Positions 8,694 to 18,540 of a DNA stretch of 18,540 bases are shown here, piece by piece (within the stretch, counting starts at the first letter, position 1; each line of letters starts with the position of its first letter). Origin of the DNA: Cerioporus squamosus (Eukaryota > Basidiomycota > Agaricomycetes > Polyporales > Polyporaceae); the NCBI GenBank assembly GCA_022592435.1, contig JABYQS010000552.1, positions 1 to 18,540 on the forward strand. The letters are read 5' to 3'. A program made the position numbers and the translations under genes. The notes beneath the pieces are model-generated. The model was given only the letters and a program-made list of their open reading frames with translations. It was not told the origin of the DNA and did not search any database.

Positions 8694-8817
8694 CGTACTC
8701 CGAGTCTGCACCCGCCCGCGGTACCCGCTCGACCCGCCACGCGCGGTACCCGCTCGACCCGCCACGCGCGGTACTCTCTCCACCCGCCACGCGCGGTACT
8801 CGCTCGACCCGCCGTAG
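8694..8817 (+). repeat. 25-bp minisatellite, about five units, ending at the ALG11 start
   Basis: Units start with GGTAC at 8720, 8745, 8770 and 8795, an exact 25-bp spacing, preceded by a diverged unit at 8694-8719. The first two full units are identical (GGTACCCGCTCGACCCGCC followed by ACGCGC); the third and fourth differ at a few positions. The array ends directly before the ATG at 8818, so it lies in the ALG11 promoter or leader, or in an unrecognised 5' intron. Unit number could vary between strains. The second copy lies beyond the right edge. Confidence 0.9.
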
Positions 8818-10488
8818 ATGCCCATAAGAAAAACTCTCTCGCTGGAACAAGCATCGCATGGAGACGAGAGCGCGGGTGCGGGTCCGAGAGCGAGAGCAGG
8901 ACTCCTGCACGTCCGGAGCGCCCGAGCGGCGGCGTCGATCGCGATCGGAGTGGGGCGCGTCCAGCCCCTCGTCCGCTGCTCTCTCTGCGCCGTCGCCTGC
9001 TCACGAGAGCAGATCATCGAGAAGGTCAAGACTCGGTTCGACATCGAGCTCTCCCCGAAGACCCTCCATCTCGTGTTCCTCGAGTCGCGCTATCTGGTGG
9101 AGGACTCGACATGGCCGAGGTTCACTCTCCTGGGACAGAGTATTGGCTCCATGTATCTTGCATGGGAGGCCATGGCGTACCTCGTCCCGGACCTATTCGT
9201 CGGTGAGTTGCGTGCTGCTGGTTATATGCGCGTACTCTCCCTCCAGCATTCTCCGCGATGCTGATATATGCGCGTAGACACCATGGGTTACGCTTTCACC
9301 TTCCCCGTTGTCTCTCTGCTGGGCAACATTCCAGTGGGCGCATATGTCCACTACCCGACAATCAGCACAACGATGCTGTCCCGCGTCAAGTCTCGTACTG
9401 CGGGAGTCACCAACTCTGCAGCCATCTCCTCTTCTTCTGTCCTCAGCACCGGTAAACTCTTGTACGTCGCGCGACCATCGCTGGCATGATGACCACTCGT
9501 GACGAACATGGTTCTTCTCCAGATATTACCGCCTATTCATGTACTACTACGCCTACTCCCTCCGCCAAGCTCGCTTCATCATGGTCAACTCCTCCTGGAC
9601 CAAGAACCACATCGACTCCATCTTGCAGCACACTGACCCTCTTCTTGACGCGATCCATCTCCTTCCTCCCCTAGTCCTGCTCGAGTTGTTGTCCCGAAAG
9701 CGCTCGGATTGTCCAGTTGCAGCGCAGATCGTATATCCATCCTGTGACACTCGGCAGATGGCAGTGTTCCCGCTCGAAGGCCGCGAGCGAGTCATCCTGA
9801 GCATCGCCCAGTTCAGACCAGAGAAAGATCATGCGGCACAGCTGCGCTCGTTCCACAAGCTGCTGGAGGCACACCCAGAGTATCGTGGCCAGGGGCCATC
9901 CTCGGTCAAACTCGTTCTGGTCGGCGGGAGCCGAAACGTCGGTGATGCGACGCGGGTGGAGGAGCTGCGCGAGTTAGCAAAAGAGCTCAACATCAAGGTA
10001 TGCCACTGTTCTCACCACCACACGGCTCCATCGTTCATGCTCGTCGCGCGTAGGACCAGACAGAGTTCGTCGTGAACGCATCGTATCCTCAGGTACTCAA
10101 CTGGCTGTCGAGGGCGAGCATTGGTCTGAGCACGATGGTCGACGAGCACTTCGGCATCAACGTAGTCGAGTTCATGGTGAGCATCGTACCTGACCTTCGA
10201 TATGCGTCTTGCTCACCTTCACGCTCTCAGGCGGCAGGGGTTATACCAGTCGCACACGCGTCCGGCGGGCCGCTCCTCGACATTGTTGTGCCCCTGGATG
10301 GGGAGCCTACGGGGTACCACGCGACGTCCCCGGAAACATTCGCAGAAGCGTTCCACACCGTCCTAAACCTATCACCTGAAGACGATATCGCCATGCGGAA
10401 GCGGGCAAGAACGTGGGCGGTGCAGAAGTTCTCTGCCGAGGAGTTCGAAAAGGCGTGGGACGAGAGCGGGTGGAGGAGGTGGTTGTAG
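8818..10488 (+). CDS. ALG11: ALG11, GDP-Man:Man3GlcNAc2-PP-dolichol alpha-1,2-mannosyltransferase; atypical N-terminus
   Basis: ALG11 adds the fourth and fifth mannoses to the dolichol-linked N-glycan precursor on the cytosolic face of the ER (GT4 family). Exons: 8818-9202, 9278-9461, 9523-9997, 10054-10176, 10231-10488. Introns of 75, 61, 56 and 54 bp have GT-AG borders, and the joins restore family motifs ([49 protein letters not shown]). The model gives 474 residues, against 492 in human and 548 in yeast. Recognisable blocks are [19 protein letters not shown] (62-80), [20 protein letters not shown] (91-110), QFRPEKDH, and EHFGINVVE with the GT4 E-x7-E pair (E379, E387). Odd: residues 1-61 lack the expected HPYCNAGGGGERVLW segment; only weak similarity can be forced ([13 protein letters not shown] at 28-40). 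The start is simply the first in-frame ATG, immediately after the minisatellite; the true 5' end may lie elsewhere, or this copy may be N-terminally decayed. Confidence 0.87.
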
Positions 10489-11404
10489 ATACTAGGTACG
10501 TTGTGCAGACATCGCGGGACAACGTAACCATTTGCTTTTCTGTCAAACGTCTTGTGATGGATAGAAGCAGGAGTCGCCAACTGAATGCAGTCTGGGCGCA
10601 TAACGTTCTCGGGGAGACTCAGATGACCTTGCTGCTCTTTATAGCGCGGCTACGCCACAGAAGACGCGTTCACCCTCGCCGTTCGTCGCCGTGTGGTGCG
10701 TTGTTTGACCTCAGGGTCCTGAACCCATCGTCATTCCGATGTCGATGGTTCAACCCAGCACAATAGAGTGTTTCGCTCTCGCGACAGTGAAGGCGGGGCC
10801 TGTCGGGCCTCTATTTCAGCCCTCTGAACTGTCTCATACTAACTGATGGCCTCGCAGCTGGAACCCGGAAGATACTACTTGGACCCTTCAATGACAACCG
10901 CATGAAGTCGTGGCGGGCCGAGGTTATCGGGAGCCTCGAGCACAGCCTCCGCGCTCCGGACACCGTGCCGGCTTGGGGATCAAGGTTAGTCGATATTTCT
11001 ACTCGTCTACCTTTTCCAAGCGTGCTTACCCATGTCCGGCGAGCCAACAGTGAGAAACTCCAGTACTGCGCCGGAGCGTGAGGAAGTATGGCAGCCGACT
11101 CAACGCGACCTCACAAACAAAGAATGGTATGCTGACTGTTCTCGCTGAACATCGACCATCGGTCTCATGCTGCCTCCGTGCCACCCTCCGTAGATCTCGC
11201 TTTCGCGTGCGGCTCTCCCAATACGCGTCGTGCAACGTGTCTCCAACCGGCTACTGTAGCAAGTGTAGCCGGATGAAGTGCTCCCTTTACCCGGTCCTGT
11301 CCCGTCGGTCACCACCCTCGCCGTTCACCGCCGTATGTCGGTGGTGCAGTCCTGTGTGAACGAGGATTCGCCCGCGACGTTGAGGGGAAAGTTGACCCGC
11401 CGCG
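10489..11404. other. Intergenic stretch downstream of ALG11, copy 2
   Basis: This is the same content as 176-1091: ALG11 3' untranslated region, an isolated intron 3' end (CTAAC then GCAG, near 10837-10853) and the short MSGEPTVRNSST frame at 11032-11148. Here it certainly follows an ALG11 copy with an intact reading frame at its 3' end. I see no gene I can support. Confidence 0.5.
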
Positions 11405-12507
11405 CCCTCTGTGCAGCGTCATCTGGGTAAGTGACGAAGTCTCTGCCAGTCGACTCACGCAAGCACACACAGGGTTTCCGGGGCTCTTACGGTGAGTCCC
11501 ACAGGACACCGCATCGCATTCGAATAGCATGGTACGTTCTATTGTATGCAGACACTGTGGGCTTATACTGACAGTTCTATTGTACTCGAATATCTACCCA
11601 GGTTCCGTTCCGTGTGGATCACCCGACATAGCGGCTGAAGCAGTAAGTCTTCGCGGCAAACGACTTGGTCGCAGACCTGGACCGTTCCGTAGTCCCGCCG
11701 CCCATCTACCGAGCGGTCGGACACTCATGATGGTGGCGCCCGACGGCTTTGCGACGTCCAGGTAAGCGACGAGCTTCACTAGCCGTTCCCTCTGTGCAGT
11801 GTCGTCGAGGTAACTAATGATGGCTCTGCCAGTCGATTCACGCAAGCACACGCAGCCATTCCGAGGCTCACACGGCGAGTCCCGTTGGAGGCCACACCAC
11901 ATTCGAACAGCATAGTACGTTTCCTCGTATGCAGACATGGGCTGGAGATACTCACAGTTCTACCGTACTCGAGGGGCTACCCAGGTTCCATTCCGTTTGG
12001 ATCAGCCGAGACAGAGACCGAAGCGGCGAGTCTTCGTGGCAAACGACTTCGTCGCGCGTCGTCCATGACCCAGACCATTCTTTAGCCCCGCCGCCTATCG
12101 CACGGAGCGGTCCGACACTCTTGGCGGCGCCCGACGGGTCTTCATCGCCCAGGTAAGTGACGAGGTTCTTCGCACGAACAGAGTTCTAATGATCGTACAC
12201 TATCATCTTACTTGTAGGATTGTGGACGAAGCAGACTGCGATGTTACGTAGTCACGAAGCCGAACATCTGTGAAGGTGCGAACGACTTCGTCGCACGTCG
12301 TCCTGTAGTCCCGCCGCCCATCGACTGAGCAGTCCGACACTCATGGCGGCGCACGGCAAGTCTGCAACGTCCACGTAAGTGACGAGCTCCTTTGCACGAG
12401 CAGACCTAGTACTTACCATCGAAGGATACCATCTTGCTGGTAGAGTTGCGGATGAAGCACACCACGACGCTATGTCGTCACGAATTCGAATGTCTGCCAA
12501 AGTTCGC
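11405..12507 (+). repeat. Degenerate nested exon/intron-cassette repeat, copy 2
   Basis: Units start at 11405, 11788 and 12281 with the same 383- and 239-bp periods as in copy 1. I found no difference from copy 1 across this stretch, although the units inside it are strongly diverged from each other. The inner repeat is therefore much older than the 10.3-kb duplication. Confidence 0.75.
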
Positions 12508-13050
12508 GTGAGCGCCGCGAGCTTGTCCGCATGACATGAACACTGACCTTGTGTACAGGACGGCGACGCTGGACTAGAACATGCAGCGACGTTGTCGAAG
12601 CACGCCGCGAGGGGAGGCAGTCGAGTAGACGGTAGAGCACGGCGAGCATATCCTGGTCTGTATGTGGTCGAGCCTCCGGACGACGGCGGCGAGTCTGTGA
12701 CAGGCGACGAAGGGAGGGGAAGGAAGAGGACACGAGCAGGACAAGGAAGGAGTCGTCCACGAAGGTGAGTCGTTCTCAGCCTGACTAGTATTTATGGCCG
12801 AGCAGCTGAGCTGACGCGTCGCTTCGCTTCGCTCAGGCTCGGCGTTCGGGCTGCGATCGTCGCGCTGGGGCTTGGGGCTCGCCCGCAGAGTTCCGGCATT
12901 CGTGGTTCCACGGAACCGCTGGTGTGGAACCGGAGGCCGTGCCCGCTTATGCACGGAGCGAGAAGTGAGGCTCTCATCTCGCCTGCAATGCTAACCTCCG
13001 TCTTGGCAGTGCCTCATCCTTTTCACGGGCGGACACACAGAATCAGTTGA
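12343..13050 (+). CDS. Possible small five-exon gene, copy 2 (156 aa model)
   Basis: This is identical to the model at 2030-2737: exons 12343-12374, 12444-12507, 12559-12764, 12837-12964 and 13010-13050. All splice sites and the stop are preserved, but so is every other base nearby, so this says nothing about selection. The product is unknown and the model may be wrong, particularly at its 3' end, where a further GTGAGT...CAG pair follows. Confidence 0.3.
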
Positions 13051-13683
13051 CTTGTACTTTCGGGAGTCGGGGATGTGCAAGTGAGTATCCCGAACTTCGT
13101 TGACGCTCCTTCACTGCCTCTGCAGTGTAATAAGTTATCAAGCGACATCCCTGGCCGTGCATAGAGAGTGTCGTCTCTACGTTCTTGCGGGGAAATGACA
13201 GACAAGCAGGGTTGCGACGTCATGCGTGTGTCATGTCAGCAGAATGTGGCTCTTCGCCGCTTCGTTCGCGCATAGCTTCGCATCGCTGCTGCTCCCGTCT
13301 TGCCGCAAGTCCACGTAACTTCTCAGGACTTCTCGCGACGCTCATCTAACCCCGATCATGGCAGAGCATCATCGCCTCCGCTCGCACCGTACGCATCTAA
13401 CATATGCGACATGTGATCTTCGGTCCTCTCATTCCGGTGAGTATTCCTTGTGCGCCGGAATCCGCTTCTCCGAGTCGGCCAGTAGGCATCCACCCGGCAG
13501 AGTGTTGTACAGACGCAGCCCTGGCCCCTGGGGCTGGAACCAGAGGACCCGCATGCGTGTGCAACACAAGAAGCGAGGCTCTTGTCCGCTTCTCTCGCAC
13601 CTGTTTCAGGTTTCTGCTAACCTCACCCTGTAGCCACTTAGCTAGGTCTCGAGACCGGTACTCGGAGTCTCGGTGCGACTTGC
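13051..13683. other. Non-coding stretch with cassette echo, copy 2
   Basis: Same content as 2738-3370, including the GC-AG intron-like stretch at 13573-13633 that resembles intron 4 of the preceding gene model. No gene is supportable. Confidence 0.45.
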
Positions 13684-16020
13684 CAGATGGGTTCCGTGCG
13701 CGGTTACTTTGCACCTCGAGCCTCCACACTACTTATGGCTTTAGATGTGCTTGAAGGCATATTGTTCGGACGTACTAGGGGAATGACTATGGGACTGGTA
13801 TTCTTGTCGTCCAGCTACAGCTTGTATGTATTGAGTAAACCCGCATGTCAAATGACAAATGTGCTGTGTGAATCTGGCAAGAGAAGCGAATATCGAATCG
13901 CCTCATGCGCGCACGTCAGGCTATAGCTATGCGAGAGAGAATCCTGAACTCTCCCATGAGATACCGTAGAAAGCGGTTGACCTTGGACAACGTGCTCGCT
14001 TACTTGCCGTGCTTCACATTGAACTCGGATGATCTCGAGATAGCAACTCTGCGGACAGACGCTAAAGATTCACGAGGATGTCACAGCGTACATCGTCTGT
14101 AGTCTGTGCGGTATACCAGTTTGCACTGCTGGAGTCATTATAGCTGGCATACTGAGGGGCAGAGCGAGCAACACAAGGGATCCTGGATGAGACTGCTCTG
14201 CGTGCCATATTCCGGGTTTGCGACGAGCAAGCGGTCCTTCTGGCGAGTGCGTTTCAAGTCAGCGCCCAGGAATTTGCGCCCAGGCACTCACCGAGGCCTC
14301 GATGCGAGCCTGCAGATCGGAAGGTGTGAACCCTGAATAGTCTATGTCGGATGCACTTCCGACGCTACCGCGGTCGGCGGATGCGTGCGGTACGGAGCGG
14401 GCACCTTCTGCCCGACACAAGCATTCAAGAGAGCAATGATGCTCAGCGGGAGTTCAGTCAGCTTCCATGGGTTCAAGTATTATAATGCTGCTACAAAAAG
14501 CGGTGGTTAGCCATATGAGATTCCGCCACAAGCATGCGACCTCCCGGTGCATACTACATGGAAACCGTGCAGCGCAGATAATCTGTTGGCCATGGATGGT
14601 ATCCGAGTGACACAGCCAGGGCCCAGGCCGGATTCGCGTCCGCCGCAAACAATGTGACAAGATGGAAGGCGGCTCAACTCTTGGCGGCGGGCGAGCCAGA
14701 GTCCAGACAGAATTGTTTCACGACATTTTGGAAGTACTACGAGCCTAGCGGTGGCTCCGAGTCCGGAGAAGGTCAGCAGCATGTTCCTGAGCCGTCTGAT
14801 ACACTCGACACTGCTCCTGTGGTGTACAGCACTGTCCGTACCGCAAACCTGCTCATCTGCGACCAGAGTGTCTACTGTACCTACGGCGAGTAGCTCAACA
14901 TTGGAGTAGCTCGCCTGGACCATAGGCATTCTCTATGAAGCCATCTATCTGACATGCTTGCTTGGCGAGACGGGTCGCCATGAATCATGAGATCAAGGCT
15001 CACGACACCTCTGATTAGCACTAGCTGCAACCAAGCGTCGCTTCCACAGCACACGTCACAAAAACGCGCGACCCTGACGAGATGAAGCGGAGGCGGATCA
15101 AGGAGCTTATTACGAGGCGATGGAAGTCGGACACACTGCCGTTGGTGCTCATCAGGCTCAGCCAGCAGTGTGGTTGTCTACCGTGCGAGACTTTGAGTAA
15201 TCACGCAAGGGACTACGGACTCACTCCTGACGAGGCAGAGTGTCGAGAATGCATGGTTCTGAAGCAGAACACGCGTGGAATAGATGGTGTAGTGAATATT
15301 GCATTGAGATCAGACCTATCCTGAGAAACCATGCCCCGCGACGGTCCTTGGATATTGCTCAGCCGAGATCTGTCTCCGCCATGACACACCCACCATGCAC
15401 GCGATGCAGCGGATCGGCTCCCGGAGTCTGCGAGCGTGACGGAGCTGCTCTGCGACAGCTGGGATCCGAGGTCTGCCCATGTCCTCAGCGTGGCTCTCAG
15501 ATGTATACTCCCTGCTTGATAACTCGAGCGCGGAGTAGCTTACCTGCAATATTGAGCATTCTACGAGACCGCCGCGGCGTTTCCGACATCGTGCTTGCGA
15601 CAGGGCTCAGAGTATGATGAGATCGTACTCACGAGGACCTCGGTTGGCTGCCAGCCGATGTTCCCTTCGAACCCGGACTCTTCGCGTTGTCCCGAAGCCA
15701 CTCGGCTGTCCGCGCGTGGCATATCGTGAGCCCGCGCACTCTTGTCCTCTGCGACACAGGCCGCCGGTCGCGCTCGAGAGCGGCGCAAGCTAGAGGGCCT
15801 AACGTGGTGTACCCTCGACCGAGCGCGAGTCACCGATCTGGTGGGTCTGAGTAGCTCTGCGCAAGTAGAAGGTTACTGTGGCACGAACACAGCTTGTCAG
15901 CTCTCGAGCACTACTGTAGACAACTGCAAAGTGAAACGTACTTGCCTCGAGGATACGGACCCTGCGGGGCGGTCCGCGATCCACCATTGCCGAGATGCAC
16001 TGACCGTGTACGCGATGTGA
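13684..16020. other. 2.3 kb without a supportable gene, copy 2
   Basis: Same content as 3371-5699 with differences at 14085, 14201, 14345, 14363, an extra G near 14375, 14395, 14523, 14539 and 15804. A 7-bp insertion (GTCCAGA or an equivalent placement) lies near 14700, next to CCAGA, so it looks like a slippage-type partial duplication. It changes the reading frames across it. No protein family was recognised. Confidence 0.4.
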
Positions 16021-16181
16021 CGGAGTGCGCGATGAGCGGGCTGGCGGAGCGGGCGCACTCCTTGCTTCTCGATGTCGACCGCCGAGTCATATACCGGACA
16101 TGAAGTTGAAGCGGACTTGCCTTCCCCTCCGTTCACCCTTACCGGCACCTCTGCGCACCCCCGCCGCCTAAACCTGCGTAC
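16021..16181 (+). promoter_or_regulatory. Probable core promoter and 5' UTR of gene B, copy 2
   Basis: As in copy 1, a CATATA element (16088-16093) and a pyrimidine-rich leader lie ahead of the ATG at 16182. A 12-bp insertion relative to copy 1, around 16132-16146, lengthens the distance from CATATA to ATG from about 82 to 94 bp. This could alter start-site choice, but that is inference. Confidence 0.4.
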
Positions 16182-17030
16182 ATGTCGTCGTCCTCTGCGC
16201 AGACGAGGGCACCCCTCTCCCAGATACAGCCTACCGACGCGTCGGACTCGTGCAGCAGCGACGAGGACGTCTCCATGCAGCCGCGAGAGAGAAAGCGCAA
16301 GAAGCTGCGCAAGAAGATCATCCGGGGCCTTGGTGCGTCTGCCGTCTATTCGTCTGCTCACCTGTCTCTCATGCCACTCACCTCGACAGCCACGTCTACG
16401 GGCAAGGAGGACGTGTCGATGCACTGGGAGGAGCGCTCCTTTGTCGAGAATATCGTCATTGGCGAGGGGAAGCTGCTCGTAGGGTGGCCGGCGCACATCC
16501 TGTTTGGCGAGCTGTCCCGGATCCCAGGCGGCGTCGAGCCGGTCGAGCAGCTGCTCCAGCTGTGGAAGGACGGGACGCTGCGCTGGCGCGACGCGACTCC
16601 CGAGGAGTTGCACAACGCGCGGGTCGACCACCGCAGCGTTCTCCCGAGCACCCCAGTCCCGCCTCGCCGGGAGATCGCTCCGCACACGGACGCGCGCTGG
16701 GTCGTCGGTACGCTCGTCATGCACGTCTCTGCTCCCGGCACTGTCGTGCGCTGCCCGACGCCTCCGCCGCCAGCGAAGAAGCGTCGTCGCGCCGACGAGT
16801 CTTGCGGTGGCCGAGCTGCCAAGCGGCGTCATGTCGACGAGTCCCCGCTCCCGCGACTCGGACAGCGTGCGGACAACAACACCGCCCGTGTGCGCCGGTT
16901 CCGCAACCCAAAGACCGGCGTAAAGACGTCGCAGTATGTCTGGGAGGACGACTCTGCGCCGGGAGGCTCGGTGCCGATGGATCGCGACCTGGGACGCGTG
17001 TTGGAAGACGGACGTGCGGTGATGTTCTGA
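16182..17030 (+). CDS. Gene B, copy 2: uncharacterised basic protein with nuclear-type signals (282 aa)
   Basis: Same length and frame as copy 1 at 5849. It has Asp instead of Gly at residue 77 (GAC for GGC) and a silent GGC for GGT at codon 94; the other 280 codons are identical. The putative 57-bp in-frame intron is at 16333-16389. The acidic Ser-rich N-terminus, the basic run at 36-45, the Trp-containing centre and the PAKKRRRA cluster are all kept. The silent T-to-C change removes a GTGAGG at codons 94-95 in copy 1, so that site is not a needed donor. Function is unknown. Confidence 0.75.
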   Translation: MSSSSAQTRAPLSQIQPTDASDSCSSDEDVSMQPRERKRKKLRKKIIRGLGASAVYSSAHLSLMPLTSTATSTGKEDVSMHWEERSFVENIVIGEGKLLVGWPAHILFGELSRIPGGVEPVEQLLQLWKDGTLRWRDATPEELHNARVDHRSVLPSTPVPPRREIAPHTDARWVVGTLVMHVSAPGTVVRCPTPPPPAKKRRRADESCGGRAAKRRHVDESPLPRLGQRADNNTARVRRFRNPKTGVKTSQYVWEDDSAPGGSVPMDRDLGRVLEDGRAVMF

Positions 17031-18540
17031 ATGGTCCTGTAGACGTCGAGTACGTTAGATTACGCGATGTTATGCTCTGTAGCTCGTCTCGCGAGCATGG
17101 TTCTGCGTCGTGCCCCAGCGTAACGGATTAGTTCGCGCGAGTGAGAGCGAGGAAGACCGTCCGAGAAGTGCACGCTCTCTTGCACGCCTAGACGGCCGTT
17201 TGTGGCGAGTGCGTCAGCGAGCGACGGCCGGCAAGGGAGTGGAGCCGAGGAGGTCGGAGAGCCACTCTGACGGGAGATGCCCGTCGGGGTTCCGCCTCCA
17301 AGCGAGAGGGTTAGCGCAAAACGCGACATGCAAACAACGGCAACTCCCATGCGAGGAAGCCACCGCGCATCTTTGCTCTTGTTTGCTCTGCCCGCGCTGG
17401 CTTCTCCTCCTCACGCTCGCCCGGCTCGTCTTGCCTTCCTTTCTCTCGCCACCCACCCACCCCAGCTCGTCGTGCTCCATCTCGCTTACATTCACGCTGG
17501 GCCGCGTCGCAAGTTCAGAGGTACAGGTGAGTACTCACGTTTACCGATCTTCGTGCTTCTCGAGAGGGGATGCGGCCAGGGAGAGGGCACGGACATTCGT
17601 CGTCGGCGGCGGGGGAGAGCGTGTCGTACTGCTCGTGCGGCGCGTCGTGAGCTCGAGTGTCTTCGTTGCGGACGTGTCTACTGGATGTCTCTCGCCACCC
17701 GTGCCCCGGTCTTGTCGTGCGCGACTGCTCGAGCGGGTGTCATGCTCGCTGTTCATGGAGTCCTCGAGGCCGACGTGGATGTGTACCTGTCAAGCGGAGG
17801 ACCAAGGCATAGGTAGAAGGAGGAGGCGTCAGTGTCCCGCAGAGAGAGCTGGGATCGGATACGCACTGCACGTAGACTGCGACTCGGGTACACGTCCACG
17901 TCCTTCCCGAGGCGGCGAGTCCAATGCAGCCGTGTTAGACGCGATTTGTCGCGTCTTGCAGGGATTCGCGGCGAGACCTCGAGCAGCCGTCCTGAGAGTC
18001 GGATCGAGTGGGCCTGGGCTCTCACCACCTGTCATACTCTCGGGGTAATCGTCGTCGCCGCGAGCGCGTGTGGGCATCCGCTTTGCATTCAATGCGTCGT
18101 CGCTGGAAGTGATCCCATCAGTTCAACGCATGAGCGCGGCGACATTCTGAAGTATGCACAAGGTCGTTTGTGCGATTCTCGGCCTGCCAGTCTTCCCGCC
18201 TGACAGCGTCGCGCATGTTAACAGGGCTCAGTTCTGAGCACTTGTGCAGGGGCGCAGAGCAAGCTCTCGCGTTCATTTTGACCGTGTCAGAGCGCGTCCC
18301 TGCAGAGCTTCGCGTCAAGACTGTGAGCACACGTCATAGGCGATGGGATGCTCGCGGTCTGGGTACTCACCGGTCGCTGTGTCCGACGCGACTGTCGTCG
18401 TCAGCAGCGAACTCGCCACGCGTTGAGGGCGCTGCGGCTAGAAATGCGGCTGAGCACTGCGCACGACAGCGCAGATTGTGTCCGAGAACGTACGGGCACG
18501 ATCTCTGTGGGTCTCGCGTTGTCAGGACGCACCATGCTGT
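17031..18540. other. Region downstream of gene B, copy 2, to window edge; no convincing gene
   Basis: Same content as 6698-8216: the pyrimidine-rich tract at 17378-17505, then GC-rich DNA with no supportable gene. Single-base and two-base losses (near 17846 and 18077) break the long + frame seen in copy 1. The last 190 bases hold the densest differences outside the gene B promoter, including a block near 18356-18385 with several substitutions and a 6-bp loss. Confidence 0.45.
17527..17538. repeat. 12-bp perfect palindrome made of two facing splice donors, copy 2
   Basis: GTGAGTACTCAC, unchanged from 7194-7205, directly follows the pyrimidine-rich tract in both copies. Confidence 0.6.

Larger units (their letters stand above)
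10313..18540 (+). repeat. 10.3-kb direct tandem repeat, copy 2 (right end cut by window)
   Basis: This is the second copy of the unit, in direct orientation, following the first with no spacer, because 8217-10312 is simply the rest of unit 1. The last base of the window corresponds to about 8216 in copy 1, still well inside the repeat, so the array continues beyond the right edge. Differences from copy 1 include a 7-bp insertion near 14700, a 12-bp insertion near 16137, a 1-bp loss near 17846, a 2-bp loss near 18077 and a 6-bp loss near 18378. Confidence 0.97.

Overview
ORGANISM. The window looks like nuclear DNA of a filamentous basidiomycete, probably an agaricomycete. It is GC-rich eukaryotic sequence with short introns (about 45-76 bp), GT-AG borders and CTNAC-type branch sites. 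The only protein I recognise with confidence is ALG11, the ER alpha-1,2-mannosyltransferase of N-glycan assembly, and its sequence has a clear basidiomycete character. There are no bacterial operons, no CRISPR, and no tRNA or rRNA that I can see. LAYOUT. The dominant feature is a direct tandem duplication with a period of about 10.3 kb: bases 1-8216 return at 10313-18540, nearly identical (roughly 99.5% by eye, with a handful of indels). The stretch 8217-10312 appears once only because the window ends before its second copy would come. Each unit reads, left to right: the 3' end of ALG11; about 5.7 kb of mostly non-coding or decayed DNA holding a degenerate nested repeat of exon/intron-like cassettes and one possible small spliced gene; an intact 282-codon gene of unknown function (called gene B here: acidic and serine-rich N-terminus, several basic nuclear-type signals); about 2 kb without a convincing gene but with a strong pyrimidine-rich tract; a 25-bp minisatellite; and then ALG11 again. 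GENES. ALG11 (five exons, 8818-10488) is well conserved from about residue 62 to the C-terminus, including the GT4 E-x7-E motif, but its first about 60 residues do not carry the glycine-rich loop expected of the family. The ALG11 tail at the left edge carries a 1-bp deletion with an immediate stop. Gene B is intact in both units with only two base differences, one silent, so it is the best-supported unknown gene. INTERPRETATION. The two units may be a real segmental tandem duplication (perhaps part of a longer array) or two haplotypes of a dikaryon placed head to tail by an assembler; the sequence alone cannot decide. Differences between units are clustered, with a 3.28-kb block showing none, which could mean local gene conversion.
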